This document shows, in pieces, positions 37,072-48,881 of a DNA stretch of 64,000 bases; position 1 is the stretch's first letter; every line of letters starts with the position of its first letter. The stretch comes from Orobanche coerulescens (lineage: Eukaryota > Streptophyta > Magnoliopsida > Lamiales > Orobanchaceae), in contig JAWKAU010000039.1 in the NCBI GenBank assembly GCA_033398695.1, positions 744,001-808,000 of the forward strand. Direction: 5' to 3'. The notes under the pieces were generated by a model, which was not told the DNA's origin, ran no database searches, and saw nothing but the letters and a program-made list of their open reading frames with translations. Position numbers and translations under genes: made by a program.

Positions 37072-37842
37072 ATGTATTTCCAGACGAGTTATCTGGTTGC
37101 CTTCACATAGAGTAAGGGAATTCAGGAGTGAGTTGGGCAGTCGTCCCCTTTATCGAAGGCACCGTATCGGATGGCCCGACAGAATGCGGGAGTTGAAGAT
37201 TCAACTTGAGGAATAGTTCGAGGAAGGTCATCTTCGACCGATTGCGTCCGTGAGGAGCACCGGTGTGATCTGTCAAGGAGAAGGATGGCTCGTCTCGTGG
37301 GTGTATTAATTACGAGGAGTTGAGCAGTGATGATCAAGAGTAGTATCCTTTACCTCGTATTGATGATCTTTTAGATTAACTTGAGGAGCTTGAGTATTTT
37401 CCAAGATCGACTTAAGATGGATATCACCGATTGCGGATTCGAGAGTCGGATATCGCGAGGACGGCGTTCGTACACGCTATGGTCATTATGAGTTCGTAGT
37501 TATGCCGTTCGGGCTAACTATTGCACTGCGGTATTCGAGGGAATTAATGAATCGGGTTTTCATCGACTTTTGGATCGGTTGTTGTCTTCATCGAAGACAT
37601 TTTGATTTATTCTCTTAGCCGAGAGGAACACGAGGTTCATCTTCTTCGAGGTTCTCGGCGTGTTGAGGCGAGAGCAACTTTATGGAAAGTTTTCCAAATG
37701 TGAGTTCTAGAGGTCAGTGACTTTCTCGGGCATGTAATTTCATCAGCGAGTTTGTGTCGACCCTCGAGAAGACGGAGACTATCCGAGATTGGCAACCTCA
37801 AAATATATTAAGTAAATCCGATGTTTCCTCGGATTAGTTGGT
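37072..37842 (+). pseudogene. Element B reverse transcriptase remnant
   Basis: RT from the FPDELPG region to GLAG. A TAG lies in GAGGAATAGTTCGAG where A has a Leu codon (TTG) in EELFEKG. The YXDD box reads Phe-Ile-Glu-Asp (TTCATCGAAGAC), losing the first catalytic aspartate, as in F. At about 37835 RT jumps from GGATTAGTTGGTCAATTATC (Gly-Leu-Val-Gly) to the NYPTHD region of RNase H, so the RT end and RNase H start are deleted. Many CAG/CTG indels add frameshifts. Confidence 0.88.
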
Positions 37843-38641
37843 CAATTATCCACCCACGACACGAAGCTAGCGGTAGTGGTTTTCGCGTTGGGGATTTGGC
37901 GTCGTTACCTTTATGGCGTCACCTTTCGGTTATTCACCAATCACAAGAGTTGAAGGATATATTTACTCACAAGGAGTTAAATATGCGGCAGGCGGTGGTT
38001 GGAACTAATCAAAGATTTTGATATCGAGATCCTTTACCACCGGGCAAGGCGAACGTTGTCGCCGACGCCTTGAGTCGTAAGTCCGTTCAAGAGCGGATGC
38101 TTGCTCGTTTAACGATTCGAAGGAGCTTGGCGGGAATTCCTTAGTCCGAGATCGAGTGCAGCTTCGGCGAGTTCGGGGACGACTTTGTATGTTAGAGATT
38201 TCATCGTCACTTGAGGAGGTAATCGGAGAGAATCGAGTTCGAGACCCTTCATTGTTGCGCATCCGTGAAGATGTGGCTCGGAGAAAGCCTGCGGATTCGT
38301 GATCCACGAGGATGGACTTTTGAGATTTAAGAATCGGATGTGTGTACTGCGAATGATGAGTTGAAAACTCGATTTTGAGAGAAGCTCATGCTACCCCTTA
38401 TTCTGTTCATCCGGGGTCCCAAGATGTACAAGGACTTGAAACAAAATTCTTGGTGGAGTAATATGAAGCGAGAAGTCGCGAGAATTTGTTTCGAGATGCT
38501 TAACTGTCAACAAGTCAAGATGGAACATCAACGGCCGTGAGTATCGATACCGCTCCCTATTCCAGAATGGAAGTGGGAAGACATTTCTATGGAATTCATC
38601 ACGAATTGCCTACGAGTCGTCGTGGCATAAATACGATCTGA
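37843..38641 (+). pseudogene. Element B RNase H end and integrase zinc-finger remnant
   Basis: RNase H resumes at the NYPTHD region; KELNMRQ (37970 on) and the [14 protein letters not shown] stretch (about 38040-38085) are recognisable. The integrase N-terminus follows ([19 protein letters not shown]). Each is split by one- or two-base indels. The first RNase H aspartate region (YSDAS) is in the deleted part. Confidence 0.82.
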
Positions 38642-39060
38642 GTGATCGCGGAATGCTTTACTAATTTAGCTCATTTCCTTGAAATCAAGGATATGTGGAG
38701 TCCCAAGAGACTGGCCCAGTTGTTCATCAAGGAGATAGTGAGACTGCACGGTACTCCTAAGAGTATCGTTTCCGATCGTGACGGACGATTTGTTTCCCAT
38801 TTTTGGAAATCGATTCATCGTGCTATGGGAACTCGGCTTAATCTCGGTATTGCCTTTCATCCTCGGTCAGCGGAATCGAGAGAGAACTATTCGGACATTA
38901 GAGGACATATTGAGGGCATGCGTTCTAGATTAGTAGGCGATTGGGAAGCCCGATTCTTGTTGTTTGAGTCCACGTATAGTTTAGTTGGCATCTTTGCGAT
39001 GAAGACGGCACCTTACGAGGGCACAGTACGGTCGTCGTTGTCGATCTCCTTTGTGTTAGG
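38642..39060 (+). pseudogene. Element B integrase core remnant
   Basis: 140 open codons with [40 protein letters not shown] (second catalytic Asp) and SHFWKSIHRAMGT. The region for the catalytic Glu is shifted (SAESRENYSDIRGH for SDGQSERTIQTLEDM), again by changes at CAG. It ends at a TAG (TGTGTTAGGATGAC), shared with D. Confidence 0.87.
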
Positions 39061-39627
39061 ATGACTTGTCGAATCAATCGGCACCGAGCCCGATATGCTT
39101 ATAGCCGCCGGGAGAAGGTAGCTTTGATCAAGAGTCGTATGTTGACAACTCAGAGTCGACAGAAATCATATGCAGATAATCGTCGTCGACCACTAGAGTT
39201 CGAGACGGGTGACCATGTTTTGGTCAAGGTATCTCAGAGTCGAGGTATTTTCCGTTTCGGAAAACGGGGGAAGTTGAGTCCGAGATTCATTGGACCGTTT
39301 GAAATTTTGGATCGAGTAGGCGAGTTAGCTTATCGATTGGCTTTACCTCCGGCTTTGAGCCGAATTCATAATGTGTTTCATGTCTCTCAGTTGCGGAAGT
39401 TTGTTGCCAACCCGAGTCACATACTTCAGTTCGACGAAATCGAGATCGCGGATGAGCATTCGTACGAGGAGCGTCCTGTACGAGTGTTGGAGCGGCGAAT
39501 CAAACAGTTGAGGAATAAGTCGATTCCTTTGGTCAAGATTCAGTGGTCTAGACACGGAGTCGAAGAGGCTACTTGGGAAACCGAGGATAGTATGCGGGAG
39601 GGTTATCCCGAGTTGTTTGACCCTTAG
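39061..39627 (+). CDS. Element B integrase C-terminus and chromodomain, intact frame
   Basis: 188 open codons to the natural stop. It holds [24 protein letters not shown]-type [26 protein letters not shown], and the chromodomain [20 protein letters not shown] plus [13 protein letters not shown]. The first 25 or so residues are frame-affected and the ATG is not a natural start. In a defective element this stretch is notable for staying open, as in F; whether it is made as a protein is unknown. Confidence 0.88.
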   Translation: MTCRINRHRARYAYSRREKVALIKSRMLTTQSRQKSYADNRRRPLEFETGDHVLVKVSQSRGIFRFGKRGKLSPRFIGPFEILDRVGELAYRLALPPALSRIHNVFHVSQLRKFVANPSHILQFDEIEIADEHSYEERPVRVLERRIKQLRNKSIPLVKIQWSRHGVEEATWETEDSMREGYPELFDP

Positions 39628-39640
39628 TTTCGGGGACGAA

Positions 39641-39660
39641 ACTCTTTTAAGGGGGGTGTA
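39641..39660 (+). promoter_or_regulatory. Element B polypurine tract
   Basis: CTCTTTTAAGGGGGGTGTA immediately precedes the 3' LTR. Confidence 0.85.
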
Positions 39661-42020
39661 TGTAATACCCGGTTGTAATTCATTCATTTTCATTCAGTAA
39701 TTATCAGTCTGTAATTGTCACTCAGTGTATTTTCACTCGATTATAATCATTCATCAATCATGTTCATTCACCGTGTTCACCGTTCGGAAAAACTTCGAGT
39801 TGTGTATCGTTATTGTTCATTGTTTCAACTTTCCTCATATGAGTTCGACTTTGTTAGATCACCATTAATTTTTGGGAACTCCAAAAATTCTAAATCATTT
39901 CAATATTATAGAGCATCGAGTTAGATTTCCAATGGTTCAAACGGTGAGTCAATCGGAGTCCGGACGAGAGAGTTATGGTCGTTTTAGCTCAACCGCTCAT
40001 TTTTCAGTTATTGGCCGATCACTGCCGAACGAACTCGGCCGTGTCGTCCGACACGGCCCGTGCCGTACTCGTCCGGAAATGCCGAAGTCTACGCCTCGAG
40101 GACCCGACCGTGTAAATGCAGCGCGGCAGTCGAACTCTTCCGGATAAGCCAGAACCGACTGCCGACACGCCCGACCGTGTTCCAGGACACGGTCGAGTCA
40201 TGCCGAGTCGCTGTCGGACGGGTCACTATCGGAAGGCCCTCCGCACCGCGACCGTGTCAAGCAGGACACGGTCGAGTCCCTGTCGGCCAGCTGTGCGACA
40301 CAACCGTGCCGATCGGCACGGGCCGTGTCCGGCAGGGTAGTCAACCCCTTTAAATTCGTTTTTTTTGTATTTCAGCCCATTCCTTCCATTTTTCTTCACC
40401 TACAACCGAGAGAGAAAGCTTGAGGGAGAGTTTTCTTCATCAATTATCATTTGAGTGTTTGATTTTCTTCATCTCCTTTCGATCGTGAAGCCCGGATAAT
40501 CAATCTAACGCGTGTTCTTCGGATTAAAGTACTTGGATCTTCAAGAGGTACTTCCTTCAACACTTTGGACTTCGATTTTGTGTTGAGATATGATGTTTTG
40601 GACGTTATAATCATGTTATATGAAGGGATATGTATATGATTATGAGTTTGTATAAGGATTCATTGGATTATTGAGGAATTATTCAAGAACACCTTGAAAA
40701 TCGAGTTGGAATTGGGGATTTTCGACTAATTGTTTTTATAATCATGTTTTTGGATATTCATAACGGATTATTGATCGTATTGGAGATGTTTTGTTGGTTT
40801 GAAACACTTCTTGGGGATTTGAGGTTGGTATTGTTGAGGTTTAGTTGTAAACAATCGGGGTTTGGCCACAACGTATTCGATATAATGCCCCAATGAACTT
40901 AGTTTAATCGTATCGACGTTTTGAGTTCGTTATATTCGTGTTTGATTCGTATATTGAACGTATTGTTGGTAATTGTATTATTTAAGGTTGTTCGAGCGAC
41001 CGATATCTCAATTAGGACGTTGTTCGTGGAAGGATAATTGTCGCCGGTATTGTGTAAGTTAATTCTTACTCGGTTAAAAGGATATTCATCCCTTTTGTTG
41101 TTGTTCATTCATAATCATAACTCATTCATAATTATATTAACCGTATCAAAACTTGTTGTTATCAATTAATCATTTCAGTCATAAGGAACGACGGTTCCAA
41201 TCTTTTCATTGAGCTGTCATTTATTTCATTACCATTCCACCTCGGTGAGTCATTATTTATTTTCGATGTCACTTTTGTTATATCGTGGCATTCCGGGTCA
41301 TACTGGCGTGCCGGTTGGTATGTGTAGGATTTTCATGTCGGGCACATTATAGTCGTGTGTTGGTTGGTGGCCTCACATTGGACTGTGCACACGAGATTGA
41401 TTGTTTCGTGAGACTGATTAGGTACGAGACCACACGTGTATTCGATCGATACTCGTTGGTGGCTTGTGCACGGACACATTTCCATCCCGGGCGTAGTGTG
41501 GCGCCACCCTTTGAGCCGTACTGTTAGTTGATTCATATAGCATGTTTGATTGCGTATGTTTCGACAGGATATTTCATAACTTCAGATATAATCATGATTG
41601 AGTATTTTCAACCCTTGAGGATTGTTGTTCTTTGTAACTGACCCCGTTTGGGGATTTTGTTTTTCAGGTCATGGCAAGGCAAACGCACGGGAATAGCATG
41701 TTAATGTCGAGGAGTCCTAGTGATACTAGTAGGGGGCCCCGATCTTTCAGTTATTCATGTTATTGTCCTTTATTTTCCACTGCAGACTTTCATTTGAATA
41801 CTCCGTTTCATTCAGTGTTGTGTATTTTATCTTCATATAAAATACACTAGTATTGATATTGTCTGGTGTGTTGTAACTAAACTCCTCATCGGAGTAATTA
41901 TTGTTGTAATGTAGTTCGGTACTACATTTATCTTGTGTAATTCATTCATTTTCATTTGCCTGGTGGGTCCCAGTTGGGGATCTACGGCACTGTAATATCC
42001 GCCTAGTTTGGGGTGTTACA
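39661..42020 (+). repeat. Element B 3' LTR
   Basis: 2360 bp, TGTAATACCCGG to GGGGTGTTACA. Nearly identical to the 5' LTR outside the indel patches, with the inverted-repeat cluster at about 40035-40330 and the CCCCTTTAAATTCG site after it. The right duplication ATATG follows at 42021. Confidence 0.95.
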
Positions 42021-42025
42021 ATATG

Positions 42026-43810
42026 AACCCAGAAGGTCACATGAACGAGAATGACCATGATGAATATCAATGAATAATAATTAGACAAGGCCAAGATGAC
42101 TCACCGATATGAAAGTAATAGTGACATGATTGATAACCCAATGAAATGATTTGGAACCGTCGTTCCTCGTGAATGAAATGATTATTCGACAATTACAAGT
42201 CTCAAAATGATTAATATTATGATGAATGAATTATGATTATGAGCAATCAACAACAAAAGGAATGAGTATCCTTTTAACCGAGTAAGATTTAACTTACTCA
42301 ATACCGATGAAGAATGTCCGTCCACGAACAACGTCCTAAACAAGATACCGGTCGCTCGAACAACCTTGAATAACAATCATTACCAACAATCGTTCAATAC
42401 ACGTATTAAACAATAAAACACGACTAACCCAAAGGTCGAACAACGATAATCAAACTCATAGGGCATTCCAACGAATACATAACCAACCACACAACTTCGA
42501 AAATATCCAATCTCGAATATGTCGAAACCAACATCAAATTGAGTATTTCGAACCAACAAAACACTTCAATGATATCAATAATCCATTAGGAATCCATAAT
42601 CCATGACTACAACAACATCAATCGGAAAATCCCCAATTAACCGAAGTCAACCCCAAGGGTTCTTGAAATATTTCCGAAAATAACCATTAAATCCATAGGA
42701 ATATATTTATCCAAGGTAGATAATCCATATCTAACATATTCCAATGATAATCCAAGCTTACACGAAGAAATCGGAAGGAAAACCCAAAAATCCGAAATTC
42801 TAGATCCAAGAAATTAATACCTTTGATTCGGTGTTTTGGAGATGATGAAGTGATGATTAATCCAACTCAAAGACTTGAAGATGATGATTGATGATTACAC
42901 CTTGAAGGATACTCTCAAAATCACCCAAATCGCCAAGAACCGACGAGAGCAAGAGATTAGAATGATAAATGACGAACTCTGACTAAACTGTCCAATTTAT
43001 AGTCAGTCCAGGTTAGCGTGCGCTAGCCCTTGTGCATAGCGTGTGCTAACGAGTAATTTGGGTAGTCCAGTACCCATTGTCCGAATACGGTAGCGCGCGC
43101 TACGTACCTTTTTGTAGCGTGCGCTACAACCATACTACTAGCGTGCGCTAAAACCCATTATTAGCGTGCGCTAACGAAATATTGATGTCCAGTACTGGAG
43201 TCCAGAAAACTGTCTGCCCTCTGATCTGGCCTCGATAGCGTGCGCTACAACCAACGATTAGTGTGCGCTATAATATTGATTGCGTACGCTAAAAACAACA
43301 CATAGCGTGCGCTATGAATTAATCCAGTGCAGTCCAGTAGCCACTGGACTCAACCTGATCCGTCCCTAGCGCGCGCTACTCCACAAATATAGCGTGCGCT
43401 ACTACAACCCGTTAACGCGCGCTACTTACCACTCGTAGCGTGCGCTACAAATAACTCACCTGCAGTCCAGTACCTTCTGGACTGCAGCCAGGGCAACCTT
43501 AGCGTGCGCTAAAGCTGAGTGGTAGCGTGCGCTACCTATACCCAATTAGCGTACGCTAAAAGGAGTACGTAGCGTGCGCTACTCCTCACGCACAGCTCGT
43601 AACGAAAATGACAATGACGATAAACACGGCACGAAACTCCAATCAGATTAGTGATGAGTGACGATTGATACACGATACAATAACTCTGAATGATGAATAC
43701 CATGACTGAATATGAGTGACAAATGATCAATAATGAATGAAATTACTGAGTATCAATTACTGAATGATAAATACTGAATGATGATTACTGAATTACAACC
43801 GGGTATTACA
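42026..43810 (-). repeat. Element A 5' LTR, piece 2
   Basis: Resumes AACCCAGAAGGTCACATGAA after the B duplication and matches 25297-27080 of A's 3' LTR almost base for base. It contains the TATA-like box (about 42993-43001) and the TAGCGTGCGCTA array (43012-43587). It ends GGGTATTACA, followed by duplication TACTT (43811-43815). Confidence 0.95.
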
Positions 43811-43815
43811 TACTT

Positions 43816-43935
43816 GGTAATGTAATGTGGTTCGGTACTACAATTATATTACTTAATTCATCATTTTCATTTGCCTGGTGGGTCCCAGTCGGGGATTCAC
43901 GGCACTGTAATATCCGTCTAGTTTGGGGTGTTACA
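43816..43935 (+). repeat. Element C 5' LTR, piece 3 (end)
   Basis: Last 120 bp of C's LTR after the A duplication: GGTAATGTAATGTGGTTCGG ... TAGTTTGGGGTGTTACA. The join to 24596 restores the sequence seen in the B, D and F LTRs. Confidence 0.93.
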
Positions 43936-44428
43936 GAGTTGGTATCGGAGCGTGGTTTTGAATACTACCCTCCAAGTCATGTCTCATTTGAAATCATCGT
44001 CATCGGACTAGTATCATTGGACTTTCGCGTCACGTGTGACCTGTGCAAATGCCGAGCCAATCAGACCAAGAACTGTAAGATTTCTAATGCCATGGTATAA
44101 TTCTGGCAATAATCATTCATTCATAATTCATCAGTTAACAATCCTCAATCATCATTTTCATTTTGACCAGGACGGACATGTTAGCTCGTTAATCACTCAA
44201 TTCATTTCATTACTCAGTTGTTGATCAGGAAGATCATATCATTAATCTTGTTAACATGTACAAGATAATCATTTCAATAATTTCATTAGATAATCATGTC
44301 ATCTCAGTTAATCATTCATATAATCAATGTGTTAGAACGTGTATGCTCAATTTCGTCATTTAATGACGTGATCATAACATGATATTCATGCGGGAGATTT
44401 AATCATCATTTGACTTTCCTCCTTCAGT
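43936..44428 (+). other. Element C leader and primer-binding site
   Basis: TGGTATCGGAGC at 43940-43951 is the Met-tRNA primer site. The leader is about 490 bp, A/T-rich and low complexity, as in B, D and F. It has a roughly 10-codon frame starting ATGTCTCATTTG but no gene. Confidence 0.85.
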
Positions 44429-44505
44429 ATGGAAGGGGCAAGAAGAGGACGTGGAGGACGAGGCCGTGGAGCGGGCCGAATCCCGAGAGCTCGTGTGAAT
44501 ACACG
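44429..44505 (+). pseudogene. Element C gag, first part
   Basis: ATG at 44429 begins MEGARRGRGGRGRGAGRIPR, the basic Arg/Gly-rich gag N-terminus. The frame is open to 44505, where element D is inserted within a threonine-arginine pair of codons. ACACG (44501-44505) is the duplicated target. Confidence 0.92.
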
Positions 44506-46900
44506 TGTAATACCCGGTTGTAATTCAGTCATTATCATTCAGTAATTTCATTTGGTGATTGTCACTCAGTGGATTTTCACTCATTTATAATTATTCATCA
44601 ATCATGTTCATTCACTCGTGTTCACCGTTCGGAAAACTTCGAGTTGTGTATCGTTATTGTCCATTGTTTCAACTTTCCGCATATGAGTTCGACTTTGTTA
44701 GATCACCATTAATTTTTGGTAACTCCAAAAATTCTGAATCTTTGCAATATTATAGAGCATCGAGTTATCTTTCCAATGGTTCAAACGGTGAGTCAATCGG
44801 AGTCCGGACGAGAGAGTTATGGTCGTTTTAGCTCACCCGCTCATTTTTCAGTTATTGGCCGATCACTGCCGACCGAACTCGGCCGTGTCGTCCGACACGA
44901 CCCGTGCTGTACTCGTCCGGAAATGCCGAAGTCTCTGCCCACAGGACTCGACCGTGTAAATGCAGCGCGGCGAGTCAAACTCTTCCGGATAATCGAACCA
45001 TCGCCCATACGCGGCCGTGTTCGGGACACGGTCGAGTCATCTTGAGTCAGCTGTTGGACAGTCACTATCGGAAGGCCCTTGGCGCGCGACCGTGTCAAGC
45101 GAGGACACGGTCGAGTCCCTGCCGGCGATTCTGCGCGCGACCGTGCCGATCGGCACGGGCCGTGTCCGACAGGGCAGTCAACCCCTATAAATTCGTTTTT
45201 TGAGCATTTCAGCTCATTCCTTCCATTTCTTCCACCTTCATGCGAGAGAGAGAGGCTTGAGGGAGAAAATTCTCTTCACCTATCACTTGAGTGTGGTTTT
45301 TAATCATTTTCATTCGGTTGTGAAGCTTGGATACTCGATTAAACTCGTGTTCTTCGGATCGAAGTGGTTGGATCTTCTAGAGGTAATTTCTTCAACACCT
45401 TGGACTTCGATTTTGTGTTGAGATATGATGTTTTGGACGCTATAATCATGTTATATGAAGGGATATGTATATGATTATAAGTTTGTATAAGGATTCATTG
45501 GATTATTGAGGAATTATTCAAGAACACCTTGAATATCAGGTTGAAATTGGGGGTTTTCGATTAATTGTCGTTATAATCACGTTTTTGGATATTCGTTTTG
45601 GATTATTAATCGTATTTAAGATGTTTTGTTGGTTTGAAACACTTCTTGGTGTATTTTTTTTGGTTATTGAGATTTGATTGTAAACAATCGGAGTTTGTCC
45701 ACAACGTATTAGATATAATGTCCCAATGAATTTAGTTTAATCGTATCGACGTTTTGAGTTCGTTATATTCGTGTTTGATTCGTGTATTGAACGGGTTGTT
45801 GGATATTATATAATTCAAGGTTGTTCGAGCGATCGATATCTCAATTAGGACGTTTTTCGTGGAAGGATAATTGTCACCGGTATTGAGTAAGTTAATTCTT
45901 ACTCGGTTAAAAGGATATTCATCCCTTTTGTTGTTGTTCATTCATAATCATAACTCATTCATCAGTGTATTAACCGTATCAAACTTGTTATTGTCAATTA
46001 ATCACTTCAGTCATAAGGAACGACGGTTCCAATCATTTCATTGAGCTGTCATTTATTTCATTATCATTCCACCTCGGTGAGTCATTATTCATTTTCGATG
46101 TCACTTTTGTTATATCGTGGCATTCCGGGTCATACTGGCGTGCCGGTTGGTATGTGTAGGATTTTCATGTCGGGCACAATTATGTCGTGTGTTGTTTGTT
46201 GGCCTCACATTGGACTGTGCACACGAGTCGATTGCTTCGTGAGACTGATTAGGCACAAGACCATGCGTGTATTCGATTGATACTCGTTGGTGGCTTGTGC
46301 ACGGACACATTTCCATCCCGGGCGTAGTGTGGCGCCACCCTTTGAGCCGTACTGTTAGTTGATTCATACAGCATGTTTGATTGCGTATGTTTTCAACAAG
46401 ATTGGGTTATAATCTAACCGTTTCATTTTGATCGAACTTATGGTTTATACTACATATTATATGATTGTGTTTATTCAACTCTGGAGGATTGTTGTTCTGT
46501 TTAACTGACCCCGTTTGGGGATATTTGTTTCTCAGGTCATGGCAAGGCAAAAGCACAGGGAGGGCACGTTGACAGCGAGGAGTCCCAATGATACTAGAAG
46601 GGGCCCCCAGTCTGTTTAGTCACTTATTCAGTCATTTATGTTTCCTTTATTTATTCCGCTGCAGACATTCCGTTTGAATACTCGTTTCATTCAGTGTTGT
46701 GTATTTTATCGTCACATAAGATACACATGTATTCTATTTTATCCTCGGTGTGTTGTATGAAACTCCTAATCGGAGTAATTGATGTTGTAATGTGGTTCGG
46801 TACTACATTTACCCTGTGTAATTCATCCTTTTCATTCGCCTGGTGGGTCCCAGTCGGGGGTCCACGGCACTATAATATCCGCCTAGTTTGGGGTGTTACA
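44506..46900 (+). repeat. Element D 5' LTR
   Basis: 2395 bp. It carries the inverted-repeat cluster at 44880-45170 and a TATA box CCCCTATAAATTCG at 45182-45195. Two substitutions were seen against the 3' LTR in the first 210 bp. The remainder is A/T-rich and non-coding. Confidence 0.95.
44880..45170. repeat. GC-rich inverted-repeat cluster upstream of D TATA
   Basis: Same plan as in B, C and F: CCGTGTCGTCCGACACG, GGCCGTGTTCGGGACACGG, GACCGTGTCAAGC with GGACACGGTCGAGTC, and CCGTGCCGATCGGCACGG about 30 bp before the TATA box. The 3' LTR copy, at about 51868-52160, is more indel-damaged. Confidence 0.88.
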
Positions 46901-47390
46901 GAGTTGGTATCGGAGCGTGGTTTTGAATACTACCCTCCAAGTCATGTCTCGTTTGAAATCATCGTCATCGGACTAGTATCATTGGACTTTCGCGTCACGT
47001 GTGACCTGTGCAAATCTTGAGCAATCTGACCGAAAGAGCGTAAGATTTCTAACGCCATGGTATAATTTCGCAATAGTCATTCATTCATCATTCATCAATT
47101 AACAATCCTCAAACATCATCATTCATTGTGATCGGACGATCATGTTAACTCATTAATTACTCAATTCATTTCATTACTCGGTTGTCAACTGGATGATCAT
47201 ATTATCAATCTTGTTAAGTTATTCAAGATAATCATTTCAAGAATTTCATCGAGATAATCATTTAACTTGATAAATCATTCATATAATCACTAAGTTAGAG
47301 CATGTATACTCATTTTCATCATCTCATGACATAATCATAACGTGCTAATCATGCGGGTAATATAATCATTATGCGACCTTCCTACTTGGT
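46901..47390 (+). other. Element D leader and primer-binding site
   Basis: TGGTATCGGAGC at 46905-46916, then about 470 bp of A/T-rich, low-complexity leader. No gene seen. Confidence 0.85.
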
Positions 47391-48054
47391 ATGGAGAGAG
47401 GCATCGAGAGATGCACGGGGAGAGGCCGCGGTGCGGACCGAGCAGAAATAATCACTCGTCGGGAAATCGTGCCTGGACTCGCTCGATCAGAAGATGTTCG
47501 GGTTAATCCACTCACTTTTATGCGGCGATGATGACCCATGTGCGGTTGCTCAATCATCATTGCGCCACTGGCGGATTAATCGAGAGAACTCTCCGTATGA
47601 GCCACCGCTAAGGAAATCTTGAACAACAACCTTCATCTGTCAAGAAATCAATGAAGCGTAATCAATCCGAAGGCGGTCAGTCAACCTTCAAGAAGCCTCG
47701 TGTGAGTCCTATCGTTTATGATCGACCTCCTACGGTGCATAATCGTGCGGGATCTCAATCTCGAGCGGCCAGTTCGGCCATCATCTGTTTTAATTGTGGA
47801 GAACCGGGCCATGTCAGCACCAAGTGCCCGAGGCAGTCTGTCACGTGCCATAACTGTGGAATTGCTGGGCATAGGGCCCGTTTTTGCCGAAGGGACTCTA
47901 AACCCACTCCGGCGTTATCTCAGGCCCCAGGACATTCTAAGGTGCAGACTCAGGCCACTCAGTCAGCGTCGTTTAAGACGACAGGAGCTAACAAAGGCGG
48001 AGCCAAGAGCTATCAGACGGGAGCGTCTGGTTCGGGGGCCGGCAAGCCCCGAAT
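47391..48054 (+). pseudogene. Element D gag remnant with two zinc knuckles
   Basis: ATG at 47391. The N-terminal third is broken by indels. It carries the family deletion (ATGATGACCCATGTGCGG into TTGCTCAATCATCATTGC). From 47651 it is open for 163 codons and holds two CCHC knuckles, CFNCGEPGHVSTKC and CHNCGIAGHRARFC, the best-preserved pair here, then the gag-protease junction GAGKPRIYEMKKTDDPEARM. Nucleocapsid would bind element RNA. The capsid is missing. Confidence 0.9.
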
Positions 48055-48498
48055 TTACGAGATGAAGAAGACCGATGATCCAGAGGCCCGAATGATCTCA
48101 GGTATACTCGTAATTTTATTTCAACTTGTGTGTACCTTTTGATGCTGGTACACCGCATTCATTCATTTTCGAATCATGCTTGAATAGACTTATTTCGGGA
48201 TAGTCCTATTGCTTGTGGACCTCATACCATCGGTCTACCTGACGATGGAAGAATTTTCGGAATCATACCGAATTAAGCATAATGACCGCGATTGGTTGAT
48301 GGATCTAATCGTGGTGAATTTATCTTAGGACGATGTAATTTTCGGTATTAGTTGGTTTGATCGTCTTGATACTATCCTTAGTGTTTGTTAGCGTTTGGTC
48401 GCTATCTTTCCGTGATTGGTTGTCGAATGTGTGCTTCAGGGAAGTAATCCCCGTTGTTCCAGAAGAAGTATTATTATGACGAAAGCAGAGAAATTCCG
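48055..48498 (+). pseudogene. Element D protease remnant
   Basis: Open until ILFQLVCTF, then TGA where the active-site Asp should follow; the same lost base as in B and F. The substrate-strand region (VDLIPSVYLTMEEFSES, DDVIFGISWFDRLD) can be read in a shifted frame with shared stops. Confidence 0.87.
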
Positions 48499-48881
48499 CA
48501 ATCGAACTATTCAATCATTCATTGTATCATTTTCATCGATTGGCCTTTCTAAGGCAATCGAGTTATTCAATCATTCCTTGTATCATTTCCATCGATTGGC
48601 CTTTCTAAGGCAATCGAGTTATTCAATCATTCCTTGTATCATTTCCATCGATTGGCCTTTCTAAGGCAATCGAGTTATTCAATCATTCATTGTATCATTT
48701 TCATCGATTGGCCTTTCTAGGGAAATCGAGTTATTCAAACATTCATTGTATCATCTTCATCGATTGGCCTTTCTAAGGCAATCGAGTTGTTCAATCATAT
48801 TGGTATCTCTTTTTATCGATTGACCATTCTAGGGCAATCGAAATGTTCAATCATTCGTGGTATCATTATCATCGATTGACG
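48499..48881 (+). repeat. 56-bp hairpin minisatellite of element D, seven units
   Basis: CATCGATTG-type anchors at 48534, 48590, 48646, 48702, 48758, 48814 (TATCGATTG) and 48870. One unit more than B or F, so copy number varies. Each unit carries the CGATTGGCCTT/AAGGCAATCG stem. The last two units are the most divergent in all three elements (GATTGACCATTCTAGGGC). Confidence 0.93.

Larger units (their letters stand above)
32817..42020 (+). mobile_element. Element B: deletion-derivative (non-autonomous) chromovirus, 9.2 kb
   Basis: Forward element with LTRs 32817-35170 and 39661-42020, in A's 5' LTR, exact duplication ATATG (32812-32816 and 42021-42025). Its internal region shares five lesions with D and F: gag deletion, protease frameshift, RT stop, RT/RNase H deletion and the 56-bp minisatellite. 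It still keeps both LTRs, primer site and polypurine tract, so it could be copied if enzymes were supplied by another element. Confidence 0.95.
24597..43810 (-). mobile_element. Element A: full-type Ty3/gypsy chromovirus, split by element B
   Basis: Reverse-strand element inserted in C's LTR with exact duplication TACTT (24592-24596 and 43811-43815). Its 3' LTR is 24597-27080. The internal region is 27081-32126. The 5' LTR is 32127-32816 plus 42026-43810, because B entered it. Without B it is about 10.0 kb. It keeps a full-length gag plan, protease DTGA, RT FIDD and an integrase with D,D35E and a chromodomain, but has stops and indels. Its LTR ends match those of B-D-F (TGTAATACCCGG...GGGGTGTTACA), so it is a related family with a different U3 core. 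Confidence 0.95.

Noticed and set aside
36640..37110. Long repetitive open frame with SIDWPF/HRLAFLRQSSYS-type repeats in B (also in D and F) as a novel repeat protein
   Set aside because: It is the 56-bp minisatellite read through three frames in turn; it overlaps the broken protease-RT region and has no start or conservation as protein.
39628..39660. Possible envelope-like gene between integrase and 3' LTR
   Set aside because: In A, B, D, F and G the chromodomain stop is followed within about 20-50 bp by the polypurine tract, leaving no room.
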